From QHXM01 sp032160165 (GTDB lineage Bacteria > Acidobacteriota > Blastocatellia > Pyrinomonadales > Pyrinomonadaceae): 9,085 nt of DNA. Below, in pieces: positions 1 to 4,684 of the stretch (position 1 is its first letter; each line of letters starts with the position of its first letter). The notes below the pieces were generated by a model, which was not told where the DNA came from, did no database searches, and saw nothing but the letters and a program-made list of their open reading frames with translations. The translations under genes were made by a program, and so were the position numbers. Where the stretch lies: the NCBI GenBank assembly GCA_032160165.1, contig JAVHWA010000157.1:1-9085 (forward strand), written 5' to 3'.

Positions 1-1424
1 GCTTTACCCTTATCACCATTCCAGAGCCTATGAGCGTGGAAGAGACGACGCGTTATTTTGCTTACCTTAATGATCGGGGAATTCCGGTGGGCAATCTGAT
101 AATTAATCGCGTCGAGTCTGAGCACGATGACTGCCCTTACTGTCGCGCCCGCGTTGCGGCACAGGTTCGTCCACTAAAAGAGGTCTCCCGGAACTTCGAA
201 TCATTGACAATGCACCGTGTCCCGTTGTTTCCGGACGAAGTAAGAGGAATCGACTCGCTCCGGCGTTTTGGAGAACTTGTATGGGGTGATGCCGATTCGG
301 CACCAGTCCTGAGCCCGGTGCGATCGAGAGCGCAGGGAACAGCTGTGAACGAGTCGGCCCCGGGTTCAGCAGAGGCGTCCACAACCTGGAAGGTCGATGA
401 GCGCAGGCTCTTGATCTTCGGCGGAAAAGGAGGCGTCGGCAAGACAACTTCCGCTGCTGCGACCGCACTCGCTCTGGCGAAAGGGCGGTCAAGGGATCGG
501 CTCCTTGTCTTCTCAACCGATCCAGCGCATTCGCTTTCCGACAGTTTCGACGAGAAAATAGGCGAGTCGAAGCGAGGGGTTGCCGGACTGAAAAATCTGG
601 ATGCAATGGAGATTGACCCGAGCGCGCAGTTTGAGGAGTTAAAAAATCGGTATCGCGCATGGACCGATGAAATGTTTGCTTCACTTGGGGGTTCACGATG
701 GGAGGTCCAGTTTGATCGCGAGGCGATGCGCGATCTGGTAGCGCTCGCTCCCCCCGGCATAGATGAGATAGCAGCGCTGAGCGCGATAAGCGATCTGCTG
801 GATCAAAATCGTTATGCCACGATCGTGCTTGACACCGCGCCGACTGGTCACCTGATTCGCTTTCTCGAGTTGCCCGAAGTTGCCTTATCGTGGGTTCATA
901 CATTTATCAGGCTGCTATTGAAGTATCAGAACATTGTGCGATCAAGCGGCGTAGCAGAGGAACTGATCGCACTTTCCAAAAACATCAAGCGCGTTATCTC
1001 GTTACTAACTGACCGGGCCGCCTGCGAGTTTATCGGCGTCGCAATTCCAGAACGAATGAGTCTGGAAGAGACCGCAAGGCTGGTTCAGGTTCTTAAGCGA
1101 CTCAAAGTGCCGATCAAGCGCGTACTGATTAATGGAATTCTGCCGGCAGATGCTTCCGCCTGCGATTTCTGTCGCTCGAGGCGCCGCTCTCAACAAATAA
1201 TGCTGGAAAATTTCCCGTCGACATTCGCAAAGGAAATCACCCTGCTCACGGCCCCGCAGCAACCGCATGACATACGTGGCCCCAAACGCTTGCAGGAACA
1301 CTTTAGTGCGTGGCAACGTTTGAAATTGGAACCTCGAGCTGAGACACGGCCAAAGAAGCGCGACTCCCATAGGACCAGGTCGACGAGCTCGAGCAAATCT
1401 GGAGCGGGTGTTGGAAAAGCATGA
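1..1424 (+). CDS. Tandem ArsA/Get3-family ATPase, 5'-truncated, gas-vesicle associated
   Basis: The open frame runs in from the window edge (first full codon at base 3) and ends with TGA at 1422-1424. The ATG at base 30 is internal: the upstream codons give FTLITIPEP and then MSVEETTR, which aligns with FIGVAIPER-MSLEETAR about 310 residues later. The protein is therefore a fused pair of ATPase halves, and only the end of the first half is visible. Counting from Met30, the second half has the deviant Walker A GGKGGVGKTT (131-140), STDPAHSLSD (162-171), PPGIDE (241-246) and DTAPTGH (268-274). Each half has a CxxC motif (CPYC 35-38; CDFC 378-381), like the zinc-binding motif at the Get3 dimer interface. 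No cysteine lies between 141 and 331, so the metalloid-site cysteine expected in the second half of arsenite-pump ArsA is missing. The last ~30 residues are a basic, Ser-rich tail. The gene overlaps the next by 4 bases (ATGA), implying translational coupling to gvp genes. A role in handling hydrophobic Gvp proteins is inference. Confidence 0.9.
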   Translation, partial: FTLITIPEPMSVEETTRYFAYLNDRGIPVGNLIINRVESEHDDCPYCRARVAAQVRPLKEVSRNFESLTMHRVPLFPDEVRGIDSLRRFGELVWGDADSAPVLSPVRSRAQGTAVNESAPGSAEASTTWKVDERRLLIFGGKGGVGKTTSAAATALALAKGRSRDRLLVFSTDPAHSLSDSFDEKIGESKRGVAGLKNLDAMEIDPSAQFEELKNRYRAWTDEMFASLGGSRWEVQFDREAMRDLVALAPPGIDEIAALSAISDLLDQNRYATIVLDTAPTGHLIRFLELPEVALSWVHTFIRLLLKYQNIVRSSGVAEELIALSKNIKRVISLLTDRAACEFIGVAIPERMSLEETARLVQVLKRLKVPIKRVLINGILPADASACDFCRSRRRSQQIMLENFPSTFAKEITLLTAPQQPHDIRGPKRLQEHFSAWQRLKLEPRAETRPKKRDSHRTRSTSSSKSGAGVGKA

Positions 1425-2275
1425 GAGCCGGCGATCCAAAACTTACGGAACGCGAGACGAAAAGCGGAGAGCCGGCGCGCGTCTTCTACGTCTACTGCAT
1501 CGCCGAGCGCGGTCCGACGAGCGCATTGTTGAATGACATTGTTCCCGGCGCTATCGAGGCCGATGGCGCCCTGGAGATGGTTATCAAAGACGATCTTGCG
1601 GCCGTCGTCAGTTCCGTACCGGCGTCGGAGTATGGAGAAGAGGCCCTGCAGTCGCGTCTTGACGATCCAACATGGACTGCGCTCAGGGCGATGCGCCATG
1701 AGAAAGTGGTCGAACACTTCGCGCGGAAATCGAGCGTGGTCCCTTTACGCTTCGGCACCATTTACCTTGAACGAGCAGGCATCGAGAAAATGCTTCGCGA
1801 GCGAAATGCGGACTTGCGAGCAATCATTGAACACCTCCGCGGTCGAGAGGAATGGGGAGTGAATGCTTATTGCGACCGCTCGGTGCTTAAGACGAATATC
1901 ACCGAACTTAGCGAGCGGCTGCGCGAATTGGCACGCCAGGCAGAAGAAGCAACGCCCGGAAGGTCTTATCTCATTCAAAAAGAGATCGAGGCGTTGCGCG
2001 AGAAGGAAGTGCGTGCTGCGGTCAAACGCGTTGCCGGCGCGATAGAGCGCGAGTTATCAAATTACGGAGAGGCCGCAACGCGGCTGCGAGTGTTGAAGGA
2101 CGAAGCGACCGATCATGGAGAACTGATTGCGAAGCTGGCCTTCCTCGTCGACCTTGAGCGCTTCGGCGAATTTCGTGCGGCGGCCGAACGCCTTGCGAGG
2201 GAGCACGCAGCGGCAGGTTTTCAACTTGAATTGACCGGACCGTGGCCGGCCTATAACTTTGCCGTGGACGGATAA
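1421..2275 (+). CDS. Gas vesicle protein of the GvpL/GvpF family (first copy)
   Basis: This 284-residue protein belongs to the GvpL/GvpF family of accessory or minor gas vesicle proteins needed for vesicle assembly. Family hallmarks in order are the first strand VFYVYCI (21-27), DLAAVVSSVP (58-67), HEKVVEHF (93-100), VVPLRFGT (106-113), EEWGVNAY (143-150), GRSYLIQKE (180-188) and the C-terminal signature LTGPWPAYNF (271-280). It carries about 20 residues before the first strand, which in many family members begins near residue 3. There is no alternative ATG or GTG between 1421 and that strand, so the 1421 start is kept. The start overlaps the ATPase stop by 4 bases, and a GGAA at 1413-1416 could serve as a weak ribosome site. 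The next gene starts 3 bases after its stop. Sequence alone does not separate GvpL from GvpF here, so no symbol is given. Confidence 0.93.
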   Translation: MRAGDPKLTERETKSGEPARVFYVYCIAERGPTSALLNDIVPGAIEADGALEMVIKDDLAAVVSSVPASEYGEEALQSRLDDPTWTALRAMRHEKVVEHFARKSSVVPLRFGTIYLERAGIEKMLRERNADLRAIIEHLRGREEWGVNAYCDRSVLKTNITELSERLRELARQAEEATPGRSYLIQKEIEALREKEVRAAVKRVAGAIERELSNYGEAATRLRVLKDEATDHGELIAKLAFLVDLERFGEFRAAAERLAREHAAAGFQLELTGPWPAYNFAVDG

Positions 2276-2278
2276 GCA

Positions 2279-2515
2279 ATGGCCGACGAAGCGTTAGAAT
2301 TACTGGAGGAGAACGAGCTGTCGTTGCTCGAGACGCTCGATCACGTGCTTAATCGCGGGCTGGTGATTGCGGGTGAGATTACTATTTCCGTAGCCGACGT
2401 CGACCTGATCTTTCTGGGCCTAAATGTACTTCTCAGCTCGGTTGAATCGGCGCAGGAAGCATTTGGAAAGCGGGGCGCCCGATCAGTAATCGATGATCTA
2501 AACCGAGATAAGTGA
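2279..2515 (+). CDS. Small GvpA-superfamily gas vesicle protein, GvpS/GvpM-like
   Basis: This 78-residue protein shares the GvpA/J/M/S core, visible at residues 14-60: LSLLETLDHVLNRGLVIAG, then EITISVADVDLIFLGLNVLL, then SSVESAQ. It has the helix-strand-strand-helix pattern of the wall-protein fold, but differs from true GvpA, which has DAWVRISLVGIDL and an IEARVVVAS helix. The VDLIFLGLNVLLSSVES stretch resembles bacterial GvpS (and the related GvpM), regarded as minor shell or nucleation components. The start lies 3 bases after the stop of the preceding gvpL/F gene, with GGA at the end of that gene as a possible ribosome site, so re-initiation is likely. A short hydrophilic tail (60-78) follows the core. 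Family membership is firm; assignment to GvpS rather than GvpM is moderate. Confidence 0.85.
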   Translation: MADEALELLEENELSLLETLDHVLNRGLVIAGEITISVADVDLIFLGLNVLLSSVESAQEAFGKRGARSVIDDLNRDK

Positions 2516-2525
2516 TGCGTGACAC

Positions 2526-2565
2526 GTGCGGTGATAGCCGAGCAGCCCCATCGGGCAGACCGCAC
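2526..2565 (+). other. Intercistronic hairpin between gvpS-like and second gvpL/F gene
   Basis: A perfect 7-bp inverted repeat, GTGCGGT (2526-2532) and ACCGCAC (2559-2565), encloses 26 bases. An inner stem, GCCGA (2537-2541) with TCGGGC (2551-2556, one bulged G), can extend it. No T-run follows, so it does not look like a simple intrinsic terminator. An mRNA-processing, stabilising or translation-tuning role is possible but unproven. Confidence 0.35.
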
Positions 2566-2606
2566 TTCTCGTCCATGATTTGTGAACCGTCACGCTCCAA
2601 CAAACC

Positions 2607-3332
2607 ATGAAGCTCTATGCGTACTGTGTGACCGAGGAGCTGCCTGCAGGATCCGTCGATTCCATGCCCGGCATCGACGGCGCACAATCTTTCCTGATTC
2701 AATCGGGGAATCTGGCTGCGGTGGTCAGCGCCGTCGACGTAGAGCGGATCGACGTCACACGCGAACACGTACTTGGGCATGAGCGCGTCGTTCGCGGACT
2801 ACTCTCGATGACGACACCATTGCCCTTTCGCTTCGGGACCGTTGTTGATGAACCAGAGCTTCGCAGTTATCTGGAATCGCACCACTCTTCGATCCTCTCG
2901 CAACTCGAGCGCGTCCGGGGCTGTGTGGAGATGAGTGTAAAGGTCATTTGGGACCTGGAGAGGATCAAACGCGAGGCATCAGAGATGGAAGAGGCCGAGG
3001 ACCCGCACGGCCAACACCAGGCTACGAATCAAAGCGGCACGGCTTTCCTGGCGGCTAAGAAACGCGAGATCGAGGGAGCGAGTCTGTTGAAGGAGAGGGG
3101 CGAAGCGGTTGCAACCTGGCTCATGGAATGTTTGGGTGATTCGGTGCGCGATGCTGTGATGAACGTCCAACCATCTCAGCCACTTGTCCTGGCGGCGGCG
3201 CACCTGGTTGAGCGCGGACAACTTGAAGAATACCGTGCGGCTTTAGGTAGCGCGCGCGAGGCGCGAAACGAGCTACATTTCTTGACGAGCGGTCCGTGGC
3301 CGCCGTACAGTTTTACAAATATTAACTCTTGA
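2607..3332 (+). CDS. Gas vesicle protein of the GvpL/GvpF family (second copy)
   Basis: This 241-residue GvpL/GvpF-family protein starts directly with the first strand, MKLYAYCV (1-8). It continues with NLAAVVSAVD (35-44), GHERVV (57-62), LPFRFGT (72-78), CVEMSVKVIWD (106-116), SGTAFLAAKKREIEG (143-157) and the C-terminal signature TSGPWPPYSF (227-236). It is a diverged paralogue of the gene at 1421, and two or more GvpF/L paralogues are common in gas vesicle clusters. The family is implicated in assembly and in interaction with GvpA. An in-frame TGA at 2583-2585 precedes the start, and 2607 is the only ATG after it. No convincing Shine-Dalgarno sequence is visible. gvpK follows after 9 bases. 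Confidence 0.93.
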   Translation: MKLYAYCVTEELPAGSVDSMPGIDGAQSFLIQSGNLAAVVSAVDVERIDVTREHVLGHERVVRGLLSMTTPLPFRFGTVVDEPELRSYLESHHSSILSQLERVRGCVEMSVKVIWDLERIKREASEMEEAEDPHGQHQATNQSGTAFLAAKKREIEGASLLKERGEAVATWLMECLGDSVRDAVMNVQPSQPLVLAAAHLVERGQLEEYRAALGSAREARNELHFLTSGPWPPYSFTNINS

Positions 3333-3341
3333 GTTACGAGC

Positions 3342-3725
3342 ATGGTTCGGAGTAAGCTGATAGAGCCTTCCCCTGAGGTCCCCCTTCCGGTAGCACCGGA
3401 GATCGATACTCTTCACGCGGAAGAGTTTGTCGAAGAGCTCCGTTGCGTTGCCGATACATTGCCCCCACGCATCAACCTTGATGCGCAAAGTGTCGAGCAG
3501 GGCCTGGCAAAACTTGTCTTGACACTTATCGAATTCATTCGTCGCCTGCTAGAAAAGCAGGCCATCCGGCGAATGGAGGGCGGCGATTTATCGCCCGAAC
3601 AGATAGAACAATTGGGACTCGCTTTGATGAAGCTGGAAGAGAAGATGCAGGAATTGAAGGCGCAATTCGGATTGGCTGAGGAAGAGCTCAACCTGGATCT
3701 GGGTCCAATCGGACGCCTGGTCTGA
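3342..3725 (+). CDS. gvpK: Gas vesicle protein GvpK
   Basis: GvpK is a conserved small accessory protein required for proper gas vesicle formation in several systems; its biochemical role is not settled. The 127-residue sequence shows the family core clearly: PPRINLD (41-47), QGLAKLVLTLIEFIRRLLEK (53-72), RRMEGGDLS (76-84), QIEQLGLALMKLEEKM (87-102) and the C-terminal LNLDLGPIGRLV (116-127). The N-terminal 35 residues are Pro- and Glu-rich and poorly conserved in the family. The gene lies 9 bases after the second gvpL/F gene, with only a weak GAG before the ATG. It is followed by an 88-base gap that contains a hairpin and the strong ribosome site of the GvpJ-like gene. Confidence 0.95.
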   Translation: MVRSKLIEPSPEVPLPVAPEIDTLHAEEFVEELRCVADTLPPRINLDAQSVEQGLAKLVLTLIEFIRRLLEKQAIRRMEGGDLSPEQIEQLGLALMKLEEKMQELKAQFGLAEEELNLDLGPIGRLV

Positions 3726-3753
3726 AGACGAGCGATTGATTGGCAATGATCTC

Positions 3754-3794
3754 GAGGCGGCCTGCGTTTTGATTTGTTGCAAAAAGCCGCCCTC
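3754..3794 (+). other. GC-rich intercistronic hairpin between gvpK and gvpJ-like gene
   Basis: The arms GAGGCGGC (3754-3761) and GCCGCCCTC (3786-3794) pair over 8 bp with one bulged C. The 24-base loop is T- and A-rich. The hairpin ends 7 bases before the strong ribosome site of the next gene and has no T-tract after it. It may act in mRNA processing or in setting the relative amounts of GvpK and the GvpJ-like protein; this is inference. Confidence 0.35.
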
Positions 3795-3801
3795 TTAAAT
3801 T

Positions 3802-3816
3802 GGAGGGGCGAAATTG
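3802..3816 (+). promoter_or_regulatory. Strong Shine-Dalgarno with TTG start of gvpJ-like gene
   Basis: GGAGG (3802-3806, extended to GGAGGGG) stands 7 bases before the TTG at 3814-3816. The only candidate start before the conserved core is this TTG, and the near-ideal ribosome site supports it. Confidence 0.75.
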
Positions 3817-4221
3817 TCGAGCGAGCGATCAAGTTTGATTACAGCGCGTCCACCCGGACTAGTGGACGTTCTCGACCGCATTCTGGATAAGGGTTTGGTG
3901 ATCGCGGGCGACATAAAGGTCTCGCTCGCGAACGTAGAGCTGCTGACTTTGCAGATTCGCCTGCTTATCTGTTCGATAGATAAGGCTGAACAGATAGGCT
4001 TGAACTGGTGGCGCTATGACACGAACCTGACGACACGCGCCGAGCGCGCCGAGGCGGAAAACGTCGAGCTTCGTGAGCGTCTGGCCGAACTCGAGCGTGA
4101 GGTAAGACAGCTGAACACTCCGTTGACCAATAGCAAAGCGCCAACCACTTCCAAGGCCCGCGCCGGCGGCGCTAAAAAAAGCAGCGCGACCAGGAAGAGA
4201 ACGAAGCGGCCCAGGCCATAG
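3814..4221 (+). CDS. gvpJ: GvpJ-like gas vesicle protein with coiled coil and basic tail
   Basis: This 135-residue GvpA-superfamily protein has its core at 15-66: GLVDVLDRILDKGLVIAGD, then IKVSLANVELLTLQIRLLI, then CSIDKAEQIGLNWW. The ELLTLQIRLL and GLNWW features match bacterial GvpJ rather than GvpA. GvpJ is regarded as a minor component involved in vesicle nucleation or shape. After the core, residues 74-100 (RAERAEAENVELRERLAELE and onwards) form a heptad-like, probably coiled-coil helix. Residues 106-135 are Lys/Arg/Ala/Ser-rich and likely disordered. A basic tail of this length is longer than I recall for typical GvpJ proteins. The gene uses a TTG start behind a strong ribosome site. 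Its stop lies inside a GC-rich hairpin, and gvpA follows after 99 bases. GvpM-like naming is an alternative. Confidence 0.88.
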   Translation: MSSERSSLITARPPGLVDVLDRILDKGLVIAGDIKVSLANVELLTLQIRLLICSIDKAEQIGLNWWRYDTNLTTRAERAEAENVELRERLAELEREVRQLNTPLTNSKAPTTSKARAGGAKKSSATRKRTKRPRP

Positions 4222-4231
4222 CCAAGGCCGC
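4206..4231 (+). other. Hairpin spanning the gvpJ-like stop codon
   Basis: GCGGCC (4206-4211) pairs perfectly with GGCCGC (4226-4231), and an inner GGC (4214-4216) pairs with GCC (4221-4223). The structure includes the TAG stop at 4219-4221. There is no T-tract, so it is not a standard terminator. A barrier or stabilising element separating the minor genes from gvpA mRNA is possible. Confidence 0.35.
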
Positions 4232-4305
4232 CATTCAGTGGTTACGGTAGATTGCTCAGTGTTTGGAAACCTCGCGCATTTTAGTGGTGGTTCAACTTTC
4301 GGAAA

Positions 4306-4323
4306 AAGGACACAAAGCACATG
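4306..4323 (+). promoter_or_regulatory. Ribosome binding site of gvpA
   Basis: AAGGA (4306-4310) lies 10 bases before the ATG at 4321. The rest of the 99-base gap upstream shows no convincing -35/-10 or -24/-12 promoter, so independent transcription of gvpA is not demonstrated. Confidence 0.5.
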
Positions 4324-4608
4324 GCTGTTGAAAGAGCGCCGGGCGGTACAAGTCTAATAGACGTGCTTGATCGCGTGCTTGATAAAGGCATCGTGATCGA
4401 CGCGTGGGTGCGCATCTCGCTTGTCGGCATCGATCTGATCACAATCGAAGCCCGTGTCGTAGTTGCGTCGATAGACACCTATCTGAAGTATGCAGAAGCC
4501 GTCGGCCTGACACCCGCCGTATCGCGCCCGGCAATTACTCCGGGCGTGGCAGAGCCGCTCGAGGATGATTCGCGGCGCCGAACTTCGGTAGACGTAGAGC
4601 GAGGCTGA
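4321..4608 (+). CDS. gvpA: GvpA, major gas vesicle wall protein
   Basis: GvpA is the small hydrophobic protein that polymerises into the ribbed gas vesicle wall. The 95-residue sequence contains the highly conserved core: SLIDVLDRVLDKGIVIDAW (11-29), VRISLVGIDLITIEARVVVA (30-49) and SIDTYLKYAEAVGL (50-63). This is close to textbook GvpA and clearly distinct from the two other GvpA-superfamily genes in the window. A further ~32 residues (64-95) form a Pro-rich and then charged tail; many GvpA proteins end within 10 or so residues of the KYAEAVGL motif. The gene is the last of the cluster here, although gvpA often comes first. It has its own AAGGA ribosome site and is followed by a terminator-like hairpin. 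No second gvpA copy is in the window; one may lie upstream. Confidence 0.97.
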   Translation: MAVERAPGGTSLIDVLDRVLDKGIVIDAWVRISLVGIDLITIEARVVVASIDTYLKYAEAVGLTPAVSRPAITPGVAEPLEDDSRRRTSVDVERG

Positions 4609-4619
4609 TTCTCCGCAGT

Positions 4620-4684
4620 CAGCGGCCGCTGTTCAGTTGTCAGTTCGATGATTGCCTGGCCACTGACTACTGATCGCTGTTTTT
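4620..4684 (+). terminator. Putative intrinsic terminator after gvpA, abutting the kinase start
   Basis: An imperfect 11-bp stem pairs CAGTTGTCAGT (4634-4644) with ACTGACTACTG (4662-4672) with one T-T mismatch and a 17-base loop. An outer stem pairs CAGCG (4620-4624) with CGCTG (4675-4679). TTTTT (4680-4684) follows the outer stem at once. The outer left arm can alternatively close on itself as the perfect palindrome CAGCGGCCGCTG (4620-4631). The T-tract touches the ATG at 4685, so this may end the gvp operon or attenuate entry into the kinase genes. Confidence 0.5.

Noticed and set aside
30..32. ATG at 30 as the start of the ATPase
   Set aside because: The frame is open to the window edge and the upstream residues match the internal repeat (FTLITIPEP versus FIGVAIPER), so the start lies outside.
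103..903. Long reverse-strand frames in the ATPase gene, and similar ones across the window
   Set aside because: They are opposite-strand shadows of strongly supported genes, with Arg/Ser-rich compositions and no recognisable motif.
1..1424. Arsenic resistance operon
   Set aside because: There is no arsB, arsC, arsD or arsR nearby, and the second half lacks the expected metalloid cysteine; all immediate partners are gas vesicle genes.
4239..4256. Sigma54-like site TGG...GC upstream of gvpA
   Set aside because: The spacing between GG and GC is 12 instead of the required 10 bases, and flanking positions match poorly.
4362..4383. Direct repeat CGTGCTTGAT (two copies 2 bases apart)
   Set aside because: It is explained by the conserved VLDRVLD coding motif of gvpA.
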